A DNA stretch of 46,828 nt from Candidatus Yanofskybacteria bacterium RIFCSPLOWO2_01_FULL_49_17. GTDB taxonomy: Bacteria; Patescibacteriota; Minisyncoccia; 2-02-FULL-40-12; GWA2-44-9. Made by a program: the position numbers and the translations under genes. The stretch spans positions 1-46,828 of the forward strand of contig MGKO01000006.1 of the NCBI GenBank assembly GCA_001795695.1. Reading direction: 5' to 3'. The notes beneath the pieces are model-generated. The model did not search any database. It was not told the DNA's origin and saw only the letters and a program-made list of their open reading frames with translations. Of the stretch, positions 19,766 through 29,533 are shown piece by piece (position 1 is the first letter of the stretch; every line of letters starts with the position of its first letter).

Positions 19766-21031
19766 TTATTTTTTGATTATTTTGAATTTAGGAAGAGGGA
19801 GCACGAATTTTGATTTCAGGCCCTTGGCTCGCCAGTTTTTCATAATGAAGTCGGCGTAGTGCCAAGCCAAGATGACTAGGTAATCCGGCTGTTCTTTCAG
19901 AATGATGTCGTTTGCGACAACAGGGATATGCGTGCCGGGCATGAACTTGCCAACTTTTTCTGATTCGGGTAGTTGAGCAATGTAGGGCATCAAGGTTTTA
20001 TCAATACCATAATAATTTACCAATACTGCCCCACGACCCGGACAAGAATCGGCCACAAACTTAAGACCCTTCTCTTTGGCTTGATGGGCTAATTGAATAA
20101 ATTTATTCCGATTTTCATGGACTCGTTGCCGAAATTTTGTCCATGTTGCAGGTTTAAACAATCCTTTTGTCTCTTCTAATTTTAATAATTTGGTAATTTC
20201 CGGACTAATAGGATATTTGCCTTTTCTTCCTATATACGCTCTAATATTTCCGCCATATCGCGAGGCTCGCTGGACATCAAAAACTTCCATACCGTAATAT
20301 GGAAATAATGTCACTAGAGATTTCAAACTATAGGTACGAATATGTTCGTGGTAAACCCCTTCAAACTGATTACTCTCTAAAATATCCAGAAGATATTGGC
20401 TCTCGGTAATGAAAATTCCGTCCTTATCTAAAAGCTGAACCAGTCCTCGCATTACTTCTCCAAGCGGGGCCATATGAGCAAAGACATTGGTCATAGTGAC
20501 CATTTTCGCATGGCCATATTCTTTGACGATGTTCTTCGCAACTTTCTCGGTAAAGAAGCTCTGGATCGTTTCAATCTTATTTTCTTTACGAGCAAGCTTG
20601 GCCATGTCGGTCGGTTCGACACCCAGTACTTTCATCTTGTTACGTTTGAAACCGGTCAGTAAGGTACCGTCATTTGATCCAATATCGACGCATAGAGATT
20701 TTGGAGAAAGATTAAATTTCTTTACAACACTATCGGCAAACAATACCTGATAGTCGCGTAAAGGCGCGGAAATACCGCTTCGATAGGGATAGTCTTTGGG
20801 ATAGATAGTTGAACCCTCTACGACATGATCCAATTGTGCTAACCCGGATTCAGGGCAAATCATCAGCCGAAGCGGATAATAAACCTCCGGCTCATTTATG
20901 GTCTTCTTGGTCAATAATGCGTCGCAAGGCGGTTGGTGACCGAGATCAATGGCCTCAAAAAGATTTTTTGAGCCCGTGATTTGACAATGATCTAGTTTTC
21001 CAGGAATAGCGTCGTGGTTGGGTTTAATCAT
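19766..21031 (-). CDS. Sugar C-methyltransferase-like SAM methyltransferase (Methyltransf_13/14 type)
   Basis: CQITGSKNLFEAIDLGHQPPCDALL...FNLSPKSLCVDIGSNDGTLLTGF...FITESQYLLDILESNQFEGVYHEHIRTYSL. Confidence 0.88.
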   Translation of the reverse strand: MIKPNHDAIPGKLDHCQITGSKNLFEAIDLGHQPPCDALLTKKTINEPEVYYPLRLMICPESGLAQLDHVVEGSTIYPKDYPYRSGISAPLRDYQVLFADSVVKKFNLSPKSLCVDIGSNDGTLLTGFKRNKMKVLGVEPTDMAKLARKENKIETIQSFFTEKVAKNIVKEYGHAKMVTMTNVFAHMAPLGEVMRGLVQLLDKDGIFITESQYLLDILESNQFEGVYHEHIRTYSLKSLVTLFPYYGMEVFDVQRASRYGGNIRAYIGRKGKYPISPEITKLLKLEETKGLFKPATWTKFRQRVHENRNKFIQLAHQAKEKGLKFVADSCPGRGAVLVNYYGIDKTLMPYIAQLPESEKVGKFMPGTHIPVVANDIILKEQPDYLVILAWHYADFIMKNWRAKGLKSKFVLPLPKFKIIKK

Positions 21032-21074
21032 AACAAGTTAATATCATACTTAGAGCATTAACTCAATACATCCT

Positions 21075-21815
21075 TCATTTCTTTTTTAAAACTAATAGTA
21101 CTGAAACTCCAAATGGAAAAGATAGGTATCGGAGTAATTTTCTTTCAAAATTAAAAATGTGAAAAAATAAATAATTTAAAAAATGATTATTTATCTCCAG
21201 ATCCGATTCCCGGTTTATGTTTAATATTTTACTTAACAATCTAATCAGTGCTATCGGTAAAAATAAAAAAGTATTAAAATATGATTTTTTTATCACTTCA
21301 AAATGAGCCGACTTTTGGACCATTGCTAAAAGAGAATGTACCGTATATCTCCGGTAGTGGTGAGAAATCTCGTCTTGGATGCCCCACAAAAATTTAAATG
21401 CCGGCACAAAAATAATAAACAATCCGTTTTCTTTTAATACTCGGTGTATTTCTTCTATGGCCGAACGCTCATACTCTACGTGCTCAAGAACGTCAAGAGC
21501 TAAAACAACACCAAAGGAATTAGATGGAAAATCTAAACAATTATCTTTCAAAACTGTTAAATTCACAATGCCTTTCTGCTGCCCTTTTATAACGGCCTCT
21601 TCAGATACATCACAGCCAGAAACGTCATAATTTAACTTCTGTAAATAGCGAACGAATTCTCCGGAGCTGGATCCAAAATCTAAAATTTTTGTGGAACTTG
21701 GCTGGGAAAAATTACTGGACAAGAGATCTTTTATAATCTTCCGCCTGACCGCAAGCCACCAATGTTTATCTTGGGAATCTAATTCAAAATATTCTCTCTC
21801 AAATTTTTTATCCAT
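21075..21815 (-). CDS. Class I SAM-dependent methyltransferase
   Basis: TKILDFGSSSGEFVRYLQKLNYDVSGCDVSEEAV...VVLALDVLEHVEYERSAIEEIHRVLKENG. Confidence 0.9.
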   Translation of the reverse strand: MDKKFEREYFELDSQDKHWWLAVRRKIIKDLLSSNFSQPSSTKILDFGSSSGEFVRYLQKLNYDVSGCDVSEEAVIKGQQKGIVNLTVLKDNCLDFPSNSFGVVLALDVLEHVEYERSAIEEIHRVLKENGLFIIFVPAFKFLWGIQDEISHHYRRYTVHSLLAMVQKSAHFEVIKKSYFNTFLFLPIALIRLLSKILNINRESDLEINNHFLNYLFFHIFNFERKLLRYLSFPFGVSVLLVLKKK

Positions 21816-22821
21816 TATGATACTTGGATTGACTTAGCGTATGAGAATCAATATTTTTTGTTTCGGCAATGATATAACTTGGTCGGCCTTTTATTTCATT
21901 GAACATTTTATAAAGATATTCTCCAAATATGCCTAAGATTAATAATTGGAAACTGCTCATAAATAAAATTATAATGATCGTGCTCGCCCAACCAATCGGT
22001 ATTATATTAAGATTGGTATAGCGAGCGTAGACTACGAATCCGCTGAAAGCGACGCTAAATAAAAAAATGAGACCACCCAGAGCTCCAGCCAACCTCAAAG
22101 GAAAAGCGGAGAAAGATGTAACACCGCTCATCACGAAACCTACAAGTTTGGTAAAATTGAATCCTGATCGGCCAAATTTTCTAGCTTCTGCCGTATATGG
22201 AACATAGGTCTTTTTGAATCCAATCCATTGAATCATACCCCGTAAAAATCTATCCTTTTCGGGCATTGTCTTTAATGCATCAATAACCGAACGTTTATAT
22301 AATCCGAAATCGGATGAATTTTTAAATTTTAGATTTGTGATTAAACTTAATACTTTGTAGGTGGTACGACCAACAAATTCTCGTAGCCAGCTATTCTGTT
22401 TATTCACCAATCGTTCACCAATCACTAAATCGTAACCCTTGTTGGCATACTCAATAAAAACCGGAATCATTGATGGTGGGTATTGAAGATCATCATCTAT
22501 GACAACGATCATGGCGCCTTGAGCAAAATCAAAACCAGCACTAACCGCGGACTGATAACCAAAATTACGTGATAACGTTATGATTTTGAGATTATGATTA
22601 ATTTCCGAAGCAGCTGCTAATAGTTCTGCCGTTCTATCAGTGGAACTATCGTTAACGAGGATAATCTCATAAATTTTGCCGGTTGAGCTACATATTGAAA
22701 CTAGTTCACGCAAAAGGTGTGGAATAGATTCTTCACTATTAAATACCGGAATGACCACCGATAATTCTATCCGGCCTTCGGTCTTTTTTTGACTTGCATG
22801 AGGATTAATATTTTGCATCAT
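21808..22821 (-). CDS. GT2 glycosyltransferase of DPM1/GtrB type with C-terminal TM helices
   Basis: ELSVVIPVFNSEESIPHLLRELVSIC...VVIDDDLQYPP; two C-terminal TM segments ending FGEYLYKMFNEIKGRPSYI. Confidence 0.92.
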   Translation of the reverse strand: MMQNINPHASQKKTEGRIELSVVIPVFNSEESIPHLLRELVSICSSTGKIYEIILVNDSSTDRTAELLAAASEINHNLKIITLSRNFGYQSAVSAGFDFAQGAMIVVIDDDLQYPPSMIPVFIEYANKGYDLVIGERLVNKQNSWLREFVGRTTYKVLSLITNLKFKNSSDFGLYKRSVIDALKTMPEKDRFLRGMIQWIGFKKTYVPYTAEARKFGRSGFNFTKLVGFVMSGVTSFSAFPLRLAGALGGLIFLFSVAFSGFVVYARYTNLNIIPIGWASTIIIILFMSSFQLLILGIFGEYLYKMFNEIKGRPSYIIAETKNIDSHTLSQSKYHNG

Positions 22822-24545
22822 TTAGGTTTAACCTGATACAGAAAGAGACCGTCTTTCGCATAGACCTTGGACAAAAATGGGAGTTTATTGAAGTAATTAC
22901 TATCAGTACCGTTATCCGCAATAATAAGGTCTATTTTAAAACTTTTAAAAACTTTGTCAAGTGGTATTTTATAAAATTCATTATATTCCAATCCTAATTT
23001 CTGTAATTCTACATCTGAAAGTTCATAGTTTCCTGGCATATCACGATAATAAATACCAAACAGGGCACTTGTAATATTATTTCTATCTTGGTACATGGCA
23101 TTTATGATATTTTTATCATTTATACCATGCAAACGATAGTCCAGAAAAAGCATATCGCGGATATGGACTTTACTATTGCTGTAATTTTCTAATACCATAG
23201 GGGCGTTATGGTGAGTGTATGCTAAAATCAAGTACGAAAGCTCGGGATACGAGATCTCCAGATCGGGATTAGCCCAAATATTTTTTTTTGTGGTATAGCT
23301 CTCGTCAAGAAAAGTTAACAATGGAGCATATCGCTGGTTTTCTTTATAGGTCGTGTAGTTCGCGGAATAAGAACGCGCCTGAATAATAATGGCATTAAGA
23401 GAAAATATTGATACCAAAAATATAACTACCACTATTCTCCATTTTTTGTTGGGTACAATTTTTTCTATCCAGTATAGCCCAAGGAAGGTCAGAATAATTG
23501 CAATGAGTGGTTTCGTAGTGAACCAATGGTAGTGACCAGGCTGTATCTGGAATCCTGTAACGAGTTGCTGATTAAGCACGACTGCTAATGCTCCAAAGAG
23601 AATAATAAAAAAATACTTAGTATTCTGGTATGCAGTGGGCCATAAAAATATAATAAACAAAAATCCCAGTACTACCCAAGCCCCCAAAATAGGCGCATGG
23701 GTATGTATCAATCCTAGTCGAGAAGTGGTATAGATATAATCCTCATCAGATCTACCCCTCAAAAGATTGACAAAAAATGGCAACGCGACAAGCCCGTTGA
23801 CCGCAAACACAACAAAGAAGTATTTAAACTTTTCCCATTCTTTTTTTACCAATAAGCATAAAAGATAAAGACCGAGTACTACAACAATGAATGTCCATGT
23901 ATAAATATATTCATATAATGAAAGCCCTATTAATACCCCAATAACGCCGGCGGCTTTAAAAGACATCTTATTGTACGCCAAACGATAGATTCCCCATAAG
24001 CCTAAAAACAAAAATATCGAGCTTATAAGGGGACTTATCGGCCGAGTATAGGGCAAAAAGCTATCAATACTTGTTTTAAACAAACTAAGACGCGTAACAT
24101 CAATTGGACTTAATAAATTAATTCCTAAAATTACAAAGAGGGGCGCAATCAATGCCACTAATCTTAAAGAAAATATCTCCAGTAACCATCCGTAGAGAAT
24201 TAAAAACAACAATATGGGTCCTGCAAATTTCAACGCTACGTTTATCTCTATAGCTCGGGTACTAAATATTTTAGCGAAAAAAGCCATTATTCTTTGGCCC
24301 AACTTCGGTGCTAAATAATAATTCTTTCCGGGATCCACAGGAAATGGCCCCTTTGAATAGTCTTCATATAGAGCCCTGTTAATCTCGCCAACATACATAT
24401 ATTCCGCGTCAGTGCCAAACATTTGGATACCTCTATAATTCTGATCTTTCAATACATAGATTTGAGGCGCAACAGAAACAAGACCGACTATAACCGCGAG
24501 GATGATGGCGATTTTATGCGATTTGATAAATGCTTTAACTTCCAT
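22818..24545 (-). CDS. Large polytopic membrane protein, apparent paralog of 16253-18016
   Basis: 575 aa with many TM segments; shared C-terminal NIWANPDLEISYPELSYLILAYTHHNAP. Confidence 0.7.
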   Translation of the reverse strand: MEVKAFIKSHKIAIILAVIVGLVSVAPQIYVLKDQNYRGIQMFGTDAEYMYVGEINRALYEDYSKGPFPVDPGKNYYLAPKLGQRIMAFFAKIFSTRAIEINVALKFAGPILLFLILYGWLLEIFSLRLVALIAPLFVILGINLLSPIDVTRLSLFKTSIDSFLPYTRPISPLISSIFLFLGLWGIYRLAYNKMSFKAAGVIGVLIGLSLYEYIYTWTFIVVVLGLYLLCLLVKKEWEKFKYFFVVFAVNGLVALPFFVNLLRGRSDEDYIYTTSRLGLIHTHAPILGAWVVLGFLFIIFLWPTAYQNTKYFFIILFGALAVVLNQQLVTGFQIQPGHYHWFTTKPLIAIILTFLGLYWIEKIVPNKKWRIVVVIFLVSIFSLNAIIIQARSYSANYTTYKENQRYAPLLTFLDESYTTKKNIWANPDLEISYPELSYLILAYTHHNAPMVLENYSNSKVHIRDMLFLDYRLHGINDKNIINAMYQDRNNITSALFGIYYRDMPGNYELSDVELQKLGLEYNEFYKIPLDKVFKSFKIDLIIADNGTDSNYFNKLPFLSKVYAKDGLFLYQVKPK

Positions 24546-25695
24546 CGGATTCTATGAAACTTTTTATGGCCCGAGCGCGGCTGGACCAAGAAAACTTTTC
24601 GGCTCTCTTTAAACTATGGCTGGCCAAACTGGTAGCGAGACTGGGGTCAGAAATAATCCGATCCAATTGAAGGGCTAAACCGCTGGCATCTCCCGGCTTG
24701 AAAAATAAAGCCGTGGTTGGATCAATGATTTCTTTCAAGCCGGGCAGGTCCGAAGCAATAATTACTTTACCCGCGGCCATATATTCAAATAATTTCATGG
24801 GCGATGTGGTGAGGGCGTGTTGGTTTAAATCTAGGGGGATGACGACGATGTCCATCGCCCGTAAATATCTTGGAATGATAGCGTGGGCTACCTGGCCGAC
24901 AAAAACCACTCGCTGCTCTATGCCCAATTTTTTAGCTTTTCCCTTAAAATACTCAACGTGATTGTTCGGACCACCGATAATATATAAAATAGCTTCTTTG
25001 TGTCTCATGACACTAACGGCTTCAATAAGCCGGCCGACGCCTTTATCCATACCTGCCGTTTCCAGTCGGCCAACATGGCCGACGATGATGCCGGCCGGAA
25101 AGCCAAGCTCTTTTCGGACCTCTTCTCTCGACTGCGGAATATTGAATTGGTCCAGGTCAACCCCATTGGGAGCGACCAGCATCTTTGATCCAGAAACTTT
25201 GTAATGTTTCAGCAGAAGTTCCTTGGTGCCTCTGGAGTTGGCTATCACCTTTTTAGCTCGGTTAAGGATGAGCTGGATAAAGCGCCTTGGTTTCTTGAAG
25301 CGGTAATCGTGGATCTCGGCTGCAAAAGGCGGGCCAAAAACGGACAGAAAGAACAATGTCCAATAGTCCCGGGCATAAAATATCGTTCCAGCCCCCTGAT
25401 AGCGCTTGGACCACAGGACCAGGATCAGAGCCGACAATAACGTCTGGATATAATAAGCGAGTCGGCCGGGCAGCCAAGAGATATCAATGGCCGGTACTTT
25501 CTGATAGTCAAAATTTTTCCTTAATCCGTAAAAAGAAAAAAAATCCTGTTTTATCGGGTTACGACGATAAGCCGAAAGAAGGATAACTTCATTCCTGTCT
25601 TCGGCGAAGGCCTCGCACATTTTAACGATTTGAAGGCCATGAGCTTTTTCCGTCGGCAGGCGACCGTTAAAAAGATACATTATTTTATAATCCAC
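24535..25695 (-). CDS. GT4 family glycosyltransferase
   Basis: KVIANSRGTKELLLKHYKVSGSKMLVAPNGVDLDQF...MKLFEYMAAGKVIIASDLPGLKEII. Confidence 0.92.
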   Translation of the reverse strand: MDYKIMYLFNGRLPTEKAHGLQIVKMCEAFAEDRNEVILLSAYRRNPIKQDFFSFYGLRKNFDYQKVPAIDISWLPGRLAYYIQTLLSALILVLWSKRYQGAGTIFYARDYWTLFFLSVFGPPFAAEIHDYRFKKPRRFIQLILNRAKKVIANSRGTKELLLKHYKVSGSKMLVAPNGVDLDQFNIPQSREEVRKELGFPAGIIVGHVGRLETAGMDKGVGRLIEAVSVMRHKEAILYIIGGPNNHVEYFKGKAKKLGIEQRVVFVGQVAHAIIPRYLRAMDIVVIPLDLNQHALTTSPMKLFEYMAAGKVIIASDLPGLKEIIDPTTALFFKPGDASGLALQLDRIISDPSLATSLASHSLKRAEKFSWSSRARAIKSFIESDGS

Positions 25696-25699
25696 GATA

Positions 25700-26869
25700 T
25701 TACAGAGAGTTTAGAAACCGTTCCAATCTTCCCGCCACAACTTTATGGCTATACTTACTAAGAACATGCTCGCGGCCTTGCCTACCAAATTCTACTCTTA
25801 TCTCTAGGTGTTGAGCCAAATATACCATCGCTTCATATAGGGCCTGAATATCTTTAGGTTCAACTAAAATACCTGTTTTTTTGTTAATAATAGACTCTGG
25901 TATACCTCCTATGTTTGTAGCAATGACGGGGAGGCCACTTGCGGACGCTTGAAGCAAGGTGGAACCCATTTGTTCCTCCCAACCCTTGTATGGTTCAGAT
26001 GGGTGAACTAGAACATCAACCGAAGAGAAGATACCAGCTAATTCATGATTTGGCAGCCATTCAATAAAAGTGACCTTATCTGTGATTCCTAATTGATTAA
26101 CTAAATCTTTTGCTTGAGACCAAAGCTTACCCATCCCAATCATTACCAAATGCGCGGTAGGTATATCATTTAAAGTTTTCTTAAAGGCATTAATCGTTGC
26201 AAACACCCCTTTACGTTCATCAAAAACAGCAGCAAACAAAAAGATAAACTTATTTTCTAGATTAAATTTTTGTCTAAAATCACTTCCCACACCAGGCTTA
26301 AAAATATCAACATCTACACCAGTTTGGGGTATTATTGCGACTTTGATTCTATTATCAAGATATGGCTTTAAAACTTCGTAGACTTGATAAGTGCCACAGA
26401 GCGCACCGGCGCTTAATTTAATATTTTGCCTCAATAGCCAATTGGTAATTTTTAACTTGGTGCCATCTAAACGCTTGTCGTAATCTATATTTTGGAATGT
26501 TAAAAAAACATGTTTCAAGCCCATTTTTTTAGTCAGGCGACTGTACAAATAGGTGCTAAATAAATTAGGCTCACCGGAGCTCAATAGCACGTCTCCTTTG
26601 CGCGCCAGTTGCCCAAGGATCCTCCCCGTAAACGGCATCCAACCTTTGAGCATTCCTTTAACAACCGGATAGTGGGAGTGATAAAAGGGTGCCCATGTTT
26701 TAATGATTTTAAATTTACTTTTTTCTGTGGGCACAACTCTAATCTTTCCCCCTTTAGATTTCCATAATTTTGGTAAAATAAAAATAAGAGAATCTTTATT
26801 CTCAAAGAAATCAAACATTCTAAAAAACCTATCATATGCGTATATATATGAATTAACAAAAATTTTCAT
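25700..26869 (-). CDS. GT4 family glycosyltransferase; start corrected to MKIFVNSY
   Basis: IFLFAAVFDERKGVFATINAF...VDVLVHPSEPYKGWEEQMGSTLLQASASGLPVIATNIGGIPE; ATGA overlap with the upstream gene. Confidence 0.9.
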   Translation of the reverse strand: MKIFVNSYIYAYDRFFRMFDFFENKDSLIFILPKLWKSKGGKIRVVPTEKSKFKIIKTWAPFYHSHYPVVKGMLKGWMPFTGRILGQLARKGDVLLSSGEPNLFSTYLYSRLTKKMGLKHVFLTFQNIDYDKRLDGTKLKITNWLLRQNIKLSAGALCGTYQVYEVLKPYLDNRIKVAIIPQTGVDVDIFKPGVGSDFRQKFNLENKFIFLFAAVFDERKGVFATINAFKKTLNDIPTAHLVMIGMGKLWSQAKDLVNQLGITDKVTFIEWLPNHELAGIFSSVDVLVHPSEPYKGWEEQMGSTLLQASASGLPVIATNIGGIPESIINKKTGILVEPKDIQALYEAMVYLAQHLEIRVEFGRQGREHVLSKYSHKVVAGRLERFLNSL

Positions 26870-27435
26870 GACTTTAACTTTTTGATCAACCATTGTAGTT
26901 TTTTCTTCATGGGTCGGCCCCAATTACCCCGGCCCTTCATCTCTATCACCCTATAATGGTCAAAAGGATCTTCCGCCAACTTTGCAATGTCACGAGCTAG
27001 ATTTTCAACCGGGTACCAGTCTATATCTATGAGCCAGGGGAGATATTTTCGCCTCGTGATGCCACACGGTCTGATGGTAATCGCTTTTAAACCTTCACCG
27101 ACATACTTTTCGACAAGTTTTTCGGCTTGGGCCTTACTGCGACCATATGGACTGTCATTATGTATGTCTGTTGAGCTTATGTTTATAAATTTACATCCAT
27201 ACTTTAGACATAACTGGGCAACTCTTTCTGTTCCCCTAACGTTGACTTCGTATATTTCTTCGGAAGTGTGTTTTGAGCGCTTGGCCGCCAAATGAATAAC
27301 AACTTCTTGATTCTTAAAGTATTGCTCGATATCATCTTCTAGCCTCTTGGCGAGTTCTGTTATCTGATGGCCAGTTAAATGCCTGACGAGATGCCTCCCG
27401 ATAAATCCTTTACTGCCGGTAATTAGTATTTGCAT
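26866..27435 (-). CDS. Short NAD-dependent epimerase/dehydratase-like protein (extended SDR, lacking much of the C-terminal domain)
   Basis: MQILITGSKGFIGRHLVRHL; YGRSKAQAEKLV (YxxxK); only 189 aa. Confidence 0.8.
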   Translation of the reverse strand: MQILITGSKGFIGRHLVRHLTGHQITELAKRLEDDIEQYFKNQEVVIHLAAKRSKHTSEEIYEVNVRGTERVAQLCLKYGCKFINISSTDIHNDSPYGRSKAQAEKLVEKYVGEGLKAITIRPCGITRRKYLPWLIDIDWYPVENLARDIAKLAEDPFDHYRVIEMKGRGNWGRPMKKKLQWLIKKLKS

Positions 27436-27443
27436 GATCTATT

Positions 27444-28481
27444 CTAAATTAACTTCGCTTTCCAAGTACTGGGTGACAAGTCATGCTCCAAATCCATTGA
27501 TACGAGATATACGAAGGGTTGGGGACCAAGAGAGCGAGCCCAGGAAATCATATCCTTCACGCCTGAACGGAGCGGTACTTTGACTTTAGTACCGATGAGT
27601 CTCTCGGCGACTTTATGGCTGGAAAAAGCATATTTAACTTCTTGAAGCCGAGCCGGAAACTTCTTGGGTAAAAACTTGGCGGGAATTTTATCAGAACCAA
27701 AAAATTCTTCCAGCACAACTCTGGATAATTTGTTTAAGGTTACGGGATTATCAGAGCCCAAATTAAGAATTTTATCTTCGCATTTGGAACTGAAAGCGGC
27801 TCTGATCATTGCCGGCGCGACATCATTAATATGCGAAAAGGCCCTTTTTTGTTTGCCGTCGCCGTAAATATAAAAGTTTTTACTGTGGAGAAGCCTATTA
27901 ATGAAAATGCCAACTACATTTCTATATGGATCGGATAAGTTTTGCCTCGGACCATAGACATTATGGGGTCTGACAATGACATATTTAAAACCATAAACTT
28001 TGCTCATAATTTTTGTTTCTTGTTCCATAGCAGTCTTGGCAATGCCGTATATATCTTCCGGTTGGGGAATCAGGTCTTCATGAAAAGGCGTTTGCTGGGC
28101 GCCATAGACACTCATCGAGCTAGTGAGAATCATTTTCTTTAATCCGTGCTTAATGGCCGGCACGAGCAAATTAGTGTAGGCTATGATATTCCTATCAATG
28201 GCGCTAAACGGCGTGAATTGGCTTCGGCCCTCGGTGGCGTCAGCGGCTAGATGAAAAATAATATCTGGTTTCAATTTCGCAATATAGGCCGCGGTTTTAT
28301 CGCGATCGCGAAGGTCAAGTTTGGTAAAACGTTTTTTATCGGAAACATTACGCATAAAACCGCCGGACAGATCATCCACGCCATAGACTTCATGCTCTTG
28401 AGATTTTAAAAGATCATAGACGTGGCTGCCAATAAAGCCCGCCGAGCCAGTCACGAGAATTTTAGCCTTTCTTTTTTTCAT
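27444..28481 (-). CDS. NAD-dependent epimerase/dehydratase (extended SDR)
   Basis: KILVTGSAGFIGSHVYDLLKSQEHEVYGVDDLSGG...YGIAKTAMEQE; IVRPHNVYGPRQ. Confidence 0.92.
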   Translation of the reverse strand: MKKRKAKILVTGSAGFIGSHVYDLLKSQEHEVYGVDDLSGGFMRNVSDKKRFTKLDLRDRDKTAAYIAKLKPDIIFHLAADATEGRSQFTPFSAIDRNIIAYTNLLVPAIKHGLKKMILTSSMSVYGAQQTPFHEDLIPQPEDIYGIAKTAMEQETKIMSKVYGFKYVIVRPHNVYGPRQNLSDPYRNVVGIFINRLLHSKNFYIYGDGKQKRAFSHINDVAPAMIRAAFSSKCEDKILNLGSDNPVTLNKLSRVVLEEFFGSDKIPAKFLPKKFPARLQEVKYAFSSHKVAERLIGTKVKVPLRSGVKDMISWARSLGPQPFVYLVSMDLEHDLSPSTWKAKLI

Positions 28482-29533
28482 ATAATTTCTATTATTATCT
28501 TGGTTAATTCTCTGCCTAACACTTTGGGGCTGGCAAATTCAACAAATTTTTGGTGTCCAGATTGAGCCAAAGAGTCTCTTAGGCTCGGATTGTTCTTTAA
28601 TCTCATGATCCCCGCCGCCAGTGACTCCGGATTCGCAGATTTTACCAAAAGCAGGTCATGTTCGTCAAATAATTCCCTGATCGCTTCTGTATCGGCCGTG
28701 ATTACCGGTTTTCTCATGGCCAAAGATTCATAGACTTTATTTGGTATCACTAAATTCGTTTTTGGGGTATCTCCAAAAATACCCAGACATATATCAGCTT
28801 CAGCGATCATTTTTTTAAGATCTTCGGGCGAAGCCATATCTTTAAACATTACGTTCTCTAATTTCAGGGCCTGGGCCAACAACATGGCCTCTGATTTTTC
28901 TTGTCCGGCCCCGACTAAATTAAAAAATATTTTATCTTTTTCTAAAATTTTGGCCGATTTAATAATATATTTTACCCCTTGTAACGGCGCGAAACCAGCA
29001 AAAAATAAAACGTTAAATTGATTTTTGACTCGGCCTTCTTCCCTATTAAGCATCGGATAAAAAATAAAGTCATTGGCGCCAATCCAAATCCTTCTGAATT
29101 TCTGGCGGGGCAGATTAAATTCTTTCACAAAAAAATCAATATGGGCATCAGTATCTAACAATACCACCTGAGCTAATTTACACGACCAAGTGTCTAAAAA
29201 CCTATAATATTTGGCTCTCCAACTATTCTTGGTGAAATACCCCCGATCAATGACATATCCTCCGTAGTGGGACATAAAAGCGTCAAATATAATTGGCTTA
29301 AAGGTAAGCAATCTGGCCAAAAACATCACCTCCTGGCCACAAAAACCGACTATCATTATGTCAAATTTCCCTCTTATCTTCAAGTATTTGAAAACTAATT
29401 TCGGGTATTTCCAAAAGGCCCTTATTCTTTCACGGCATTCAATAACTTCGTGCCCATTCTCTTTGAGGCCATTTATTAATATTGAATTGCGCGCATAACT
29501 AGGATTATATACCCCAAAATATAGGACTCTCAT
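28478..29533 (-). CDS. GT4 family glycosyltransferase
   Basis: FNVLFFAGFAPLQGVKYIIKSAKIL...ICLGIFGDTPKTNLVIPNKVYESLAMRKPVITADT. Confidence 0.88.
   Translation of the reverse strand: MRVLYFGVYNPSYARNSILINGLKENGHEVIECRERIRAFWKYPKLVFKYLKIRGKFDIMIVGFCGQEVMFLARLLTFKPIIFDAFMSHYGGYVIDRGYFTKNSWRAKYYRFLDTWSCKLAQVVLLDTDAHIDFFVKEFNLPRQKFRRIWIGANDFIFYPMLNREEGRVKNQFNVLFFAGFAPLQGVKYIIKSAKILEKDKIFFNLVGAGQEKSEAMLLAQALKLENVMFKDMASPEDLKKMIAEADICLGIFGDTPKTNLVIPNKVYESLAMRKPVITADTEAIRELFDEHDLLLVKSANPESLAAGIMRLKNNPSLRDSLAQSGHQKFVEFASPKVLGRELTKIIIEII

Noticed and set aside
19763-19768. Convergent genes with no intergenic space
   Set aside because: Compact gene packing, no evidence of regulation.
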